The notes beneath the pieces were generated by a model. That model made no database searches. It was not told where the DNA came from and saw only the letters and a program-made list of their open reading frames with translations. A program made the translations under genes and the position numbers. Shown in pieces: positions 1 through 8,675 of a stretch of 21,917 nt of DNA. Position 1 is the stretch's first letter, and each line of letters begins with the position of its first letter. Origin of the DNA: Paramoeba atlantica (lineage: Eukaryota; Discosea); the NCBI GenBank assembly GCA_977017575.1, contig CDRNVI010000191.1, forward strand, positions 1 through 21,917. The letters run 5' to 3'.

Positions 1-690
1 CTAAACCCTAAACCCTTAAACCTAAACCCTAAACCCTAAACCTAAACCCTAAACCCTAAACCCTAAACCCTAAAACCCTAAACCCTAAACCCTAAACCCT
101 AAACCCTAAACCCTAAACCCTAAACCCTAAACCCTAAACCCTAAACCCTAAACCCTAAACCCTAAACCCTAAACCCTAAACCCTAAACCCTAAACCCTAA
201 ACCCTAAACCCTAAACCCTAAACCCTAAACCCTAAACCCTAAACCCTAAACCCTAAACCCTAAACCCTAAACCCTAAACCCTAAACCCTAAACCCTAAAC
301 CCTAAACCCTAAACCCTAAACCCTAAACCCTAAACCCTAAACCCTAAACCCTAAACCCTAAACCCTAAACCCTAAACCCTAAACCCTAAACCCTAAACCC
401 TAAACCCTAAACCCTAAACCCTAAACCCTAAACCCTAAACCCTAAACCCTAAACCCTAAACCCTAAACCCTAAACCCTAAACCCTAAACCCTAAACCCTA
501 AACCCTAAACCCTAAACCCTAAACCCTAAACCCTAAACCCTAAACCCTAAACCCTAAACCCTAAACCCTAAACCCTAAACCCTAAACCCTAAACCCTAAA
601 CCCTAAACCCTAAACCCTAAACCCTAAACCCTAAACCCTAAACCCTAAACCCTAAACCCTAAACCCTAAACCCTAAACCCTAAACCCTAA
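1..690. repeat. Telomere array, (CCCTAAA)n
   Basis: Roughly 98 head-to-tail copies of CCCTAAA, the C-rich strand of the plant-type TTTAGGG telomere repeat. The C-rich strand reading 5' to 3' from the left edge means position 1 is the distal chromosome end. From about 80 to 690 the copies look perfect. The first 80 bases hold variants: one with an extra T, two that have lost a C, and one with an extra A. The array stops at about 690 and passes straight into LINE-derived DNA with no degenerate proximal zone. Confidence 0.98.
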
Positions 691-692
691 CC

Positions 693-913
693 ACTCCCTG
701 GTTTTAGAAGGCAAACAATCAAACGCAGACCCCTTAGTGAGAACTAAAGTTGGTAAAGAAACTCCAATGCATCCCATGCTGAAGAGATCTTTGGATCTAA
801 CTCTTAATTTATCTTCCCTCCCCCCCCCCTTTCTTCCCCCCTCTTTTCCATCCTAGAGATGGTTTTTTAACTCTAATAAATGGCACCTGGTGTTTGAACC
901 TTAAAAAAAAAAA
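693..913 (+). mobile_element. 3'-terminal fragment of a LINE, with A-tail
   Basis: About 220 bp between the telomere array and the next LINE. It has no credible ORF and carries a C/T-rich stretch near 811-850. It ends in AATAAATGGCACCT (875-888), then TGTTTGAACCTT and a run of 11 A (903-913). The neighbouring LINE ends the same way: AATAAATGGCATCT (5106-5119), a short spacer and 18 A. Upstream of that shared end the two tails look unrelated, so this is probably a heavily 5'-truncated copy of a related but different LINE family. The exact right edge is uncertain (913-930), because the DNA stays A-rich up to the next element. Confidence 0.7.
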
Positions 914-930
914 TTCAAAATTTCAAAAAA

Positions 931-2217
931 TTGAGAACCCTTCGGAAGATGGCTGGAAGTTGTCGGCCTCTTTTCATTTTGATTCAAGAATCTCACTCTG
1001 ATTTTGAATGCGACCTCGATCTCATCAGGAACCAATTGAAGAAGTATATCTGGTTGAGAGACAACTCCTTTGGGAAGAGGAGGGGTCTGCTCATTGGAGT
1101 TAGGCAGATGGAGGGGGTGAAAGAGATCTCTCCCTGTTTCTTTGACCAGACCATGAGTGGATTATTTGGTGTCCATGTGACTATTGGATCGACGAACTAT
1201 TCTGTCCTGAATATATACTATCACCTTGACCTCAAAGTAGCCACCATCTCGCAGGAGGCCGCTCGTTTTTTCGGCCAGAACTCTAGGAGCATAAATATCT
1301 TTGGGGGTGATTTCAATTGGGATGTGAAGGAAAAACAGATGGGGGAAATTGAAAAGTGTTGTGCTTCTCTCTGTATGTCATGCTTAAAATGGGATGAACC
1401 CACCCATTATAAAGGGAGGTGTATCGACCATATCTTCTTCTTGTCCAAGGCTCCATTAAAACGTTTGTTTATCAATGCCATCCTGTCCGGCTTTAAAGAT
1501 CATGCACTGCTGATTGGAGGATCCTCGTTTAAGGAATGGGAGATTCGGGCGAATAAGAAATCCATCCCTGAGTATCTGATTAATGACCATGGGTTCATCA
1601 ACACTCTTATTGAGAGGATGGGTACCTTCTCCGAGGGTGATGATCCCAACGAGTTTTTGACCAGATTTAAGACCACAGCTTGGGAATTAGTTCCCTACTG
1701 GAGAGAAAGAAACACTAAGGCAGCATTGTTTAGAGAACTGTGGAAGATCCACTCTCTTGTAAGATCCCTTTGCAATTCTCGCATTCTTAGGAAATCTACT
1801 GTCCAGAGGCTATACTCTTCCCTTGAAATGGGTTTGTTGGACCAGGCCTCCCTTGGTTGGAAAGGTTCGAAGGAAGGGAAGTCGTGGAGGAGAGGAATAA
1901 TCCCCAGAATGATTTCTGCAGCACTCAAGAAGATTGAATGCATTGAAGGACAGTTGGGGATCTTTATTGACAGTCACCCTGCGAGGCCTAAAGCGAGATC
2001 ATCCCCAAGGGTTAAAGGAATTGTTGTGGATGGGGTCATTTCCAGAGATAATGGTGTGGTCCAGAAAGCAATTAAAGAATTTTGGGGGAATCTATTGGGC
2101 TCAGTGAGGCCATACAACAAGGACTCCCTCCAGAAGCTGATTGAGAACCATAAACCTCGGTTTCCTAAGGTTGATTACCATGTTGTTGATGGGGCCAAGG
2201 TTGATAAACTGCTGTGA
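931..2217 (+). CDS. LINE AP-endonuclease domain (N-terminal part of the LINE polyprotein)
   Basis: Encodes the nicking endonuclease that LINEs use to prime reverse transcription. Visible motifs: the QES glutamate (988-990), GGDFNWD (Asp at 1309, Asn at 1315), CIDHIF (Asp at 1426) and KDHALL (Asp-His at 1498-1503). These are the usual APE-family catalytic positions. The first motif, with the N-terminal Asn, is missing because the element is truncated. No convincing start codon is native: the first ATG is at 949, and the frame is open upstream through the A-rich junction. The frame meets TGA at 2215 and then continues in the same frame into the reverse transcriptase. Downstream of the endonuclease (about residues 210-428) is a linker without a recognised domain. 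Confidence 0.9.
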   Translation: MRTLRKMAGSCRPLFILIQESHSDFECDLDLIRNQLKKYIWLRDNSFGKRRGLLIGVRQMEGVKEISPCFFDQTMSGLFGVHVTIGSTNYSVLNIYYHLDLKVATISQEAARFFGQNSRSINIFGGDFNWDVKEKQMGEIEKCCASLCMSCLKWDEPTHYKGRCIDHIFFLSKAPLKRLFINAILSGFKDHALLIGGSSFKEWEIRANKKSIPEYLINDHGFINTLIERMGTFSEGDDPNEFLTRFKTTAWELVPYWRERNTKAALFRELWKIHSLVRSLCNSRILRKSTVQRLYSSLEMGLLDQASLGWKGSKEGKSWRRGIIPRMISAALKKIECIEGQLGIFIDSHPARPKARSSPRVKGIVVDGVISRDNGVVQKAIKEFWGNLLGSVRPYNKDSLQKLIENHKPRFPKVDYHVVDGAKVDKLL

Positions 2218-3123
2218 CGGTGCAATAATTCAAGCGCTGGCCCAGATGGTATCCCCTTTGCTCTCTACAGAGTGACAAGCGAACAGCTGTGTGATATATG
2301 GTGTGAACTTATCCAGAGAGCTGGGGAATCAATGGATTTCTCTGAGTCGTTTGGGGAGAGTCAGCTTGTATTACTACCTAAGATTGAGAATATTCCTCGT
2401 CCTGACCAATTTCGACCAATAAGTATTACCAATTCTGATTATCGGATTGTGATGAGATATTGGGCCAAATGGCTGATGGAGAGTGCCAGAGAGGTGATTT
2501 CCCCGGAACAAAATGCTATATTTGCTGGAAGGTCCATTGATAATGCAGTGGAATCGATACATGATGGGTTTATGGAAGCGGTAGCAGAGGGCAAAGATGT
2601 GACCATCCTCCAAACTGATTTCTGTAAGGCTTATGACTATGTTAACCGTGAAGCTCTTATGGAGTTGCTGATTGGGTTGAATGCTCCACCCCAAGCCCTT
2701 GAAGTTGTATCTAAAGTTCTGCGAGAGTCAGATACATGGCTCCCAACTGTAGGATCGAATGATAAGACACAGAAGGAAGCCATCAAGAGCTGGACTGGTG
2801 TGCGACAAGGCTGCCCCATTTCACCTCTTCTGTTCATTATTCTTTTTGATGTTTTATTGGTTAGTTTGAACAATGGGGGTGACCTTGAGAAGCTTACTGG
2901 GTTCATGGATGATTTAGCCCTTCTCCTTCACAGGGTTCAGTCCATAAATTCCTTGACCTCAACCTTCCAAGAATATGAACAAGGAACCGGGGCCAAACTC
3001 AACTACAACAAATGCTTTGTATTGTCAACTGAAAAATTCGCTCCTGTGGGCCCTTGGGTTGAAATGCCTTCAGCTAATTATTTGGGAGAGGAGACTGTGT
3101 ACTTGGGAGTTACAATTTCTTGA
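2218..3123 (+). CDS. LINE reverse transcriptase domain
   Basis: Continues the preceding frame with no shift. The RT blocks are in the expected order: SSAGPDGIP (block 0, just after 2217), FRPISITNSDYRI (about 2410-2450), a GRSID block (about 2530), TDFCKAYDYV (Asp of motif A near 2619), GVRQGCPISPLL (near 2800-2830) and the catalytic FMDD (2902-2913). FMDD replaces the commoner FADD or YADD of LINEs. The frame meets TGA at 3121-3123 just after a YLGVTIS segment, then another TGA at 3145. Past these it continues in the same frame into the thumb region. The first in-frame GTG/ATG is not a meaningful start, because block 0 lies upstream of it. Confidence 0.93.
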   Translation, partial: RCNNSSAGPDGIPFALYRVTSEQLCDIWCELIQRAGESMDFSESFGESQLVLLPKIENIPRPDQFRPISITNSDYRIVMRYWAKWLMESAREVISPEQNAIFAGRSIDNAVESIHDGFMEAVAEGKDVTILQTDFCKAYDYVNREALMELLIGLNAPPQALEVVSKVLRESDTWLPTVGSNDKTQKEAIKSWTGVRQGCPISPLLFIILFDVLLVSLNNGGDLEKLTGFMDDLALLLHRVQSINSLTSTFQEYEQGTGAKLNYNKCFVLSTEKFAPVGPWVEMPSANYLGEETVYLGVTIS

Positions 3124-3153
3124 AAAATGAACCCAACTAAAGATTGAGAAGGG

Positions 3154-5004
3154 GTGATCAAGAAAATGCAGAAGGTTGGAACAGCAATTAAGCAAAGGAA
3201 AGGCAGCTTCAAGGAGAGAGTCCGGATGATCAATACTTATCTTATTCCTTGTATGGGTTATTTGGCAAGATTCAAGCTTATCTCGAAAGCTGTCTCCTCG
3301 AAGATGTGGAAGGCCATTCGTTCAGCCTTAGGTGCATATGCAAATCTAAAGTCCTGCGTAATGACCTCTCTTCGTCCCCCCTTCTTTGAAAAACCCCAAG
3401 TTAGACACCCTATTCTGTTTAACTGGGCTCTGCTGATATCAAGGAAACCTCTCCAAGATCATTATAGGAATCCATTGTCCATTGGGGCCATGAGGATTGA
3501 TGCTTTGGAAGCTAGTGGTGCTATCTCAGAACAAGTGAGGATGGGCTCCAAAACCAAGAGATCTTTCTCTCTCCTCTCTCGGAACATTTCTGTGAGAGTG
3601 GAGAATTTCTATGTGGGGGATGGGTGCTTGAAATGTGTGATCTATAATTTGTCTCTTCCACAAAGACCCCAGATTAAGCGGAACCTTTTGAAATTCTTTT
3701 TGAGGGGTCTTCCAACTGTGGATAAGATTGCCCATTTTATATCTGTGAGTCCACTTTGTTGGCTATGTAGGAAAGCCAAAGAGTCAAGGGTGCACCTCCT
3801 TGAAGAATGTCTGAAAGCTAAGGCAATTTTGAAAACTATTGGGAGGAAATGCTTTATTTTAAAGATTCCTGGGTGGGAGAGTGCCAACTTTGTGTGTGGA
3901 TTTACGAACCAGTATCTAAAGAAGGCTGAAGCATCTGCAGTGAGTGCAGCCCTATTGAGCTTGTGGATCACTGTATGTGCAGAAGGATCAAAGTCCCCAA
4001 GCTTTGCTGTTAAAATTTTTGATGAAATTGCTAAGACAAACAAGATGATCCCCAAACAAACTATAAGAAAGGCTCCCCCCAAAGGTAAAAGAGAAGTGAA
4101 ACAACCAAAGTTCAAGTACCCTGCCTTGCAAGTGTTTTATGATGGCTCTGGGCATGTAGACCCTCACATCAGGGGAGCTGGGTATGTGATTATTAAGGAA
4201 GGTTTGGAGGTTGGAGGTGGATTTGAAACAATTCCACTAGGCTCAAATAACTTGGGTGAGTTTTCAGGATGCTTAGCTGGTCTACAACAAGTTATTAGCT
4301 TTGGGCAACACGTAGAGATGGTGGGAGATTGTAAAATTCTGACTGAGGCAGCGCCTAAGACGAAACCAATTGATAACTTTAAGCTCAATGAGATCCTATC
4401 TGAGATCAGAAATATTGCTGAGAGTAAATTTGCCAAAGTGGAGTACACTCATGTGTATCGCGAATTCAACAAGAGGTCAGATGCGATTACAACAGCAGCA
4501 AGTCACTTTGAAGAGGATGGGATGGAAGCTGTGTTTGATAGGAACTGGGATCCAAGATCGAAACAACTAGCAACAACCAGTGAGGAATGGATTATTGAGA
4601 ATTCCAAGCTGTGGAAGTGGGTGATGGAACCGTTGGATTTGGATTGGAGCTTCCCTGTGAAGAAAGTTCAGTTTAAGAGAAGATTTAAGGACAAGGTGAT
4701 TACAACTAATAATGTTTACTTCCCAGTACAAGCTGCACTGGATGGGGTGATGATTTCTCCTGTGTTCATTTCAGATGATATTGTCAAGTGGTTTCCAGAA
4801 AGAGCTGCACCTGGAGAGATGTTAGAAAGTTTTGTTGAAAAAGAAAACCGGAAATGGAGAGAGGAGTATGAGCAAGCAAGGAACCATTGGTTGAAGAGTG
4901 CAATGAGACCTTCCATTGTAAGGAAGATTATTAGGCCTATTAAGGCTGTTGAGAAGAAAAGAATTTTGAAAGAGATTCGAATGAGAAATAGAAAGAAACA
5001 TTAG
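3154..5004 (+). CDS. LINE RT thumb, CCHC finger and RNase H1-like domain
   Basis: C-terminal 616 residues of the LINE protein, in the same frame as the endonuclease and RT. After the RT thumb there is a CCHC finger of the LINE type: Cys 3757, Cys 3766, His 3793, Cys 3808, spacing C-x2-C-x8-H-x4-C. An RNase H1-like domain follows, with the acidic set intact: Asp in YDGSG (4141), Glu in LGEFSG (4258), Asp in VGDCK (4327) and Asp in NKRSDAI (4480). It would remove RNA from the RNA-DNA hybrid. The tail after about 4560 is Lys/Arg-rich, and the frame ends with TAG at 5002-5004, about 100 bp before the poly(A) signal. Confidence 0.93.
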   Translation: MIKKMQKVGTAIKQRKGSFKERVRMINTYLIPCMGYLARFKLISKAVSSKMWKAIRSALGAYANLKSCVMTSLRPPFFEKPQVRHPILFNWALLISRKPLQDHYRNPLSIGAMRIDALEASGAISEQVRMGSKTKRSFSLLSRNISVRVENFYVGDGCLKCVIYNLSLPQRPQIKRNLLKFFLRGLPTVDKIAHFISVSPLCWLCRKAKESRVHLLEECLKAKAILKTIGRKCFILKIPGWESANFVCGFTNQYLKKAEASAVSAALLSLWITVCAEGSKSPSFAVKIFDEIAKTNKMIPKQTIRKAPPKGKREVKQPKFKYPALQVFYDGSGHVDPHIRGAGYVIIKEGLEVGGGFETIPLGSNNLGEFSGCLAGLQQVISFGQHVEMVGDCKILTEAAPKTKPIDNFKLNEILSEIRNIAESKFAKVEYTHVYREFNKRSDAITTAASHFEEDGMEAVFDRNWDPRSKQLATTSEEWIIENSKLWKWVMEPLDLDWSFPVKKVQFKRRFKDKVITTNNVYFPVQAALDGVMISPVFISDDIVKWFPERAAPGEMLESFVEKENRKWREEYEQARNHWLKSAMRPSIVRKIIRPIKAVEKKRILKEIRMRNRKKH

Positions 5005-5152
5005 AGCTTTTGGCCACTAAGTTGGTGCTGAAGTGGGTTGATCCTACTTGATTATAACAATTTAATTTAAGTGTATTCTTGGGTGTCCAGATTACACTTC
5101 ATTTCAATAAATGGCATCTCTGATGTCTAAAATTAAAAAAAAAAAAAAAAAA

Positions 5153-5456
5153 TCAACTTAGTTCAGTTGGTCTTTATGTTGAACTTTAGAACTTCTGCAA
5201 GTTCAGGCTGGAGAATACACATCAGAAGGGAGAATAATTCAAAGCTCCTTTCAAGGGAATTTATTCTCAACTTTTTAACAAACAAGGCTGAAATGTAACC
5301 TGTTCTGATTTTCACACTTTTTCAAAAGCTCCTCACTCCAATCAAATCACTCTACAGCACCAGAAAAATTTTCTATAATATCAAAAAATTAGGATTTGAA
5401 CTCACCCCCCAGGGTTGGACATAGTTGAATTTATGACTAAACTATGAGCACCAACC
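5153..5456 (-). mobile_element. SINE-like repeat, copy 1, lacking its 3' tail
   Basis: About 304 bp, closely matching copy 2 at 6144-6449 (roughly nine positions in ten by eye). Read on the minus strand, the head starts GGTTGGTGC and has a box-A-like TAGTTTAGTCA and, about 45 nt on, a box-B-like GAGTTCAAATCC (5392-5403). That spacing fits a tRNA-derived polymerase III promoter. Copy 2 continues for another 116 bp into a poly(A) tail. Copy 1 instead stops exactly where the LINE poly(A) begins (5152/5153). It is therefore truncated at that junction. Confidence 0.75.
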
Positions 5457-6009
5457 TCTCATTTCCATTCTTGTTCAAAGACATCAATAAAGGCAGCAGT
5501 TTCTTCTTGTAACACTGACTTTCTGAATGGCCAGTTTTCTTACAAAATGCACAAGTTGCCTTTTTCTTTAGCATCTTTGCATCCTCCTTCAACAAAACAA
5601 ACTGGTTTGTGTTTTTGACCTCAAAGGCATGGTCTACTAAAACTCTCCAATGAACCTCTTGGTCACACTCAAATGCTTGACCAAAATTCCTCACCCAAAG
5701 TAATTCATATTCTGTGTAAGAATTCTTTCAGAGCTTTAATTTTGCTTCTTTTGAATTCAAATTCAACTGAAGCTCTAATAGAAACCAAGAGAATTACTTT
5801 GCAAATTTCTTTATACATTCTGATTCCTCTTGAACCACTGAATCCAAGAATCCCTCCACCTTCTAACTGAAGTTGGCTCCCAAATTCGATTTTTTCAAAA
5901 ACTTAAACATTTGATTCACTGTCCAATCCAAAGTATCTGATTGTACAAAATCAGACTTCATTGTTTCAGATACTGCCTGCAAAAGAGACTTCTTCTGCAC
6001 CCCTTCTTG

Positions 6010-6027
6010 CAAACCTTCAGCCTTCAT
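6010..6027. repeat. Target-site duplication, left copy
   Basis: CAAACCTTCAGCCTTCAT, identical to 6450-6467. It lies next to the A-tail end of SINE copy 2. The pre-insertion site would have held it once. Confidence 0.9.
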
Positions 6028-6449
6028 TTTTTTTTTTTTTTTAAGGCAAATTTTATTCAATTAGTAGTTCTTAATTTAAGTCATTTGAATTACATTAAAT
6101 TATATTTGTTTTTAACCTCTAACAAAAGATAAAGTTTTAAACTTCAGCTTAGTTCAGTTAGTCTTTATGCTGAACTTTAGAACTTCTGCAAGTTCAGGCT
6201 GGAGAATGCACATCAAAAGGGAGAATAATTCAAAGCTCCTTTCAAGGGAATTTATCCTCAACTTTTTAGCAGATAGGGCTGAGATGTAACTTGTTCTGAT
6301 TTTCACACTTCTTCAAGAGCTCCTCACTCCAATCAAATCACTCTACAGCACCAGAAAAATTTTCTATAATATCAAAAAACTGGAATTTGAACTTGCCCCC
6401 CTGGGGTTGGACATAGTTGAATTTATGACTAAACTGCAGGCACCAACCC
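6028..6449 (-). mobile_element. SINE-like retroelement, copy 2, complete with A-tail
   Basis: A 422-bp insertion in minus orientation within the gag fossil. The head (6449 downward) is tRNA-like, with a box-B-like AAGTTCAAATTCC at 6382-6394. The body matches copy 1 down to 6144. A unique 3' segment follows, containing GAATAAAATTTGCCTT and ending in 15 A on the minus strand (6028-6042 as T). It is flanked by a perfect 18-bp duplication, CAAACCTTCAGCCTTCAT, at 6010-6027 and 6450-6467, which is diagnostic of target-primed insertion. The 3' end, AATAAA then CCTTAAAA, resembles the tail of the LINE fragment at 875-913, so it may borrow LINE machinery. Confidence 0.85.
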
Positions 6450-6467
6450 CAAACCTTCAGCCTTCAT
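6450..6467. repeat. Target-site duplication, right copy
   Basis: Second copy of the 18-bp sequence seen at 6010-6027, adjoining the tRNA-like head of SINE copy 2. Confidence 0.9.
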
Positions 6468-7181
6468 CAAAATCTTAAACAAAAACTGAAACTCAAGGAC
6501 TTTTGCAATGTCCTTCGTTGGGGTTTTTAATTTTGGTAGATTGTCAAGTTTCTTTAACCAATCTCCCAAGCCTGTGAATGATTCAAACAAACCAACTAAA
6601 GGATTAGCTACTCCCCTTGATATTTTGGCTCATCTCCTTGAATCACTTCCACTCAAGGAAGAACAATCTGACACAGACTGCTCCCTCTTCATCACATAAT
6701 AATTTGATTCTGACTCAGTTGAAGAAGTGGCTTCCTTCTCTTCCAACTTTGTCATTCTTCTTCCAGGAATTTTCAAATTCCCTAGAACACCTGAAAGTCC
6801 TACTTGACTTCTTATGTCTGAATACTCAGGTTCTGATGTCTTGAATTTTGTCTCACAAGCCAATGTTTGTTTCAAGAGCTTCAATGTAACTTGGATTATA
6901 GAAATTTGCTTCTGCAAACTTGCAATGGCCTCTTCATGAAACTCACCCTCATTTAAAGTGAGATTAATCATCTGATCCATTAATGTGAGTTTAAGTTTCC
7001 TCAGTTTGTCATAACACTGGACAACTTTAAACTCCAGTGACCCTGACAAGACTGATAATGACAACTCAGATGATGACATCTGTTCAATTTCACTTTCTGC
7101 ATCTTGATCCTCTTGTTCCAAACTAAGGGGTGTCTCATGGGCCTCCTCCTTTGCTGACTCCATAGAGAAAAAGTTTTCCAA

Positions 7182-8675
7182 AAAAAAATGGATTTACAAC
7201 TGATTAAACTTGATGCACACAAGGAAAAGACCAAAAAAAAGTTGAGTCCTCTACAGAATAGTATGGAAATAGAGACAAGAACAGAGAACAAGAACAAAGA
7301 ACAAAGAAAGAACAAGCTTGGTTCAATGTCTTTTATCAAATGTGTTCCAAAAGCCAAAAAGAACAAAAGAAAGTTTACACTCTTTTGACCACAAATGGGT
7401 CCAAAGAACAAAACCTCTTTTGTACAAAAAAGGGCAACAAATAATTTACAATTATTTACAATCAAAAAACACACACAAAACAGTTCAGTGTTTCCACTCA
7501 CCAACAAAATGATAAAGTCAACAAAACCAACTATAACAACCCAACACAATCCATTTTGGTCATTTAGACAATTTATTCTTCTGTTGGCCAAATCCCAAAC
7601 CTTTGGCTAGTATTCTTGGCCTGCTTCAGCAAATCACTTTGATGGGAACCATTTGATAACATCAGCCCACAATGCATTCCTCTCACATCTTTTCACATTT
7701 TCTCACTTTCTTGCAATTTGCATAAACTAGTTTTCCCACACAGACAAACTTTAAGTTTTTACATGGTTGTGTTCTCTCCCAAGAAATTTTTTTGTCCCAA
7801 AGTGGATGATGTCATCAGAAAGTTTCTCACTTTTCATAAGACTTCTGAGAACTGCTTTTCAGTTGTTCATTCAATATATTTCTAACATGTCTTCTTTAGT
7901 TTGTACCAAAGTAAATGTGTTCATGGTGTTTTGTGTTTTTTTTAACATTTTCCTTATTTTTTTTTAATTTTTTTTTGTTTTATTTTTGGCTGAAGTTGAA
8001 TAATATTTGAGTGGAAGTGAATGTATTCTTATATTATTTTTTATTCTTTTTTTGGTTTTTGTAGGAATGAATGATAAAAGCAGCTCATCAATAAAAAAAG
8101 AAAATTTAAATTTTGACAATTTGAGAAACATTCATTTCAAATTTCCTCTCTGATATGTCTAGCACTCATTTTTAGCTTGAAAATTTCCTTATTTGCTAGT
8201 AAAAAGAAATTCAAAGAAACTTGTTTTGGATATCTAAAAAAAAAAGAAGAAAAAAGAAAAAGAAAAAAAGAAAAAAAAAAGAACTTTATTTCACTCTCTT
8301 TTCCAGCTCTTGAAATTGAGCCCAAAGAAAAAATTGGTATGAAAAATCTTCTTCTTTTTTTTCTAAATCAAATTGTAATTCCATTTTTTTCTTTCTTTTT
8401 TCTTTTTCTTTTTTTCTTACTTTTCTTTTGTTTCTTGGTTTTTTTCTTTTTTTCTTTTTTTTTAAAAAAAATCTATTTCTTTTTAGTTATTGGAAAAAAA
8501 ATTCAAAAAATAAGAATTTGAAGAAAATTCAATGAAAATCTTCTTTGAATTATTATTACTTCATCAAACTTTTCCATTTTTCAAAGTTTGTCACATTTTT
8601 ATTTTTATTTTAAAATTTGAGTGAGTTTTTTTTTTGAAAAGGATTTATGATGTGAAGGATCCATCTTCTTCTTTT
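7182..8675. other. AT-rich intergenic stretch with purine/pyrimidine tracts
   Basis: No gene could be supported here. Positions 7190-7600 are A-rich on the plus strand and, read on the minus strand, could be the leader or LTR side of the gag fossil, but no paired LTR or primer-binding site is visible. From about 7930 to 8100 there are T-runs. An almost pure purine tract (about 8237-8282) is followed about 100 bp later by a pyrimidine tract (about 8380-8463); these are partly complementary. Positions 8520-8640 are plain AT-rich. Confidence 0.6.

Larger units (their letters stand above)
914..5152 (+). mobile_element. 5'-truncated LINE with endonuclease, RT and RNase H domains, poly(A) tail
   Basis: A non-LTR retrotransposon of about 4.2 kb, reading away from the chromosome end. 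Its visible coding order is AP-like endonuclease, reverse transcriptase, CCHC finger and RNase H1-like domain. The 3' UTR of about 100 bp holds AATAAA (5106-5111) and an 18-A tail (5135-5152). The 5' end is cut within the first strand of the endonuclease domain, so any first ORF and the 5' UTR are absent, as is usual for aborted target-primed reverse transcription. No target-site duplication is seen: the left neighbour is another LINE tail and the right neighbour is a truncated SINE. It is visibly richer in G+C than the surrounding DNA. The clade is uncertain; an RNase H-bearing, APE-type LINE is clear. Confidence 0.95.
5457..7181 (-). mobile_element. Fossil LTR-retrotransposon gag region
   Basis: Minus-strand remnant of a gag-type gene. 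The 5' part (about 6630-7181) encodes an acidic, Ser-rich, partly coiled-coil-like protein. A downstream part carries a CCHC zinc knuckle, C-x2-C-x4-H-x4-C (5512-5553), the RNA-binding motif of retrotransposon Gag. The order and Lys-rich flanks suggest a Ty1/copia-like or other LTR element. The element is broken, with several interruptions, and a SINE-like copy sits inside it. Nothing of protease, integrase or RT is visible, and no LTR pair is recognisable. It ends at the SINE copy 1 boundary, so the rest was probably lost with the old chromosome end. A host CCHC gene is a less likely alternative. Confidence 0.6.

Noticed and set aside
5392-5403. A genuine tRNA gene at the SINE heads
   Set aside because: Only box-A and box-B-like motifs are present. 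The acceptor and anticodon arms do not pair convincingly, and the motif recurs in a retroposed repeat.
7001-7591. 196-codon minus-strand open frame
   Set aside because: It overlaps the start of the gag fossil in another frame, and its Phe/Leu-rich content follows the A-rich opposite strand. No domain is visible.
7182-7600. A possible LTR upstream of the gag fossil
   Set aside because: The partner LTR is not in the window, and no clear primer-binding site or terminal motif could be identified.
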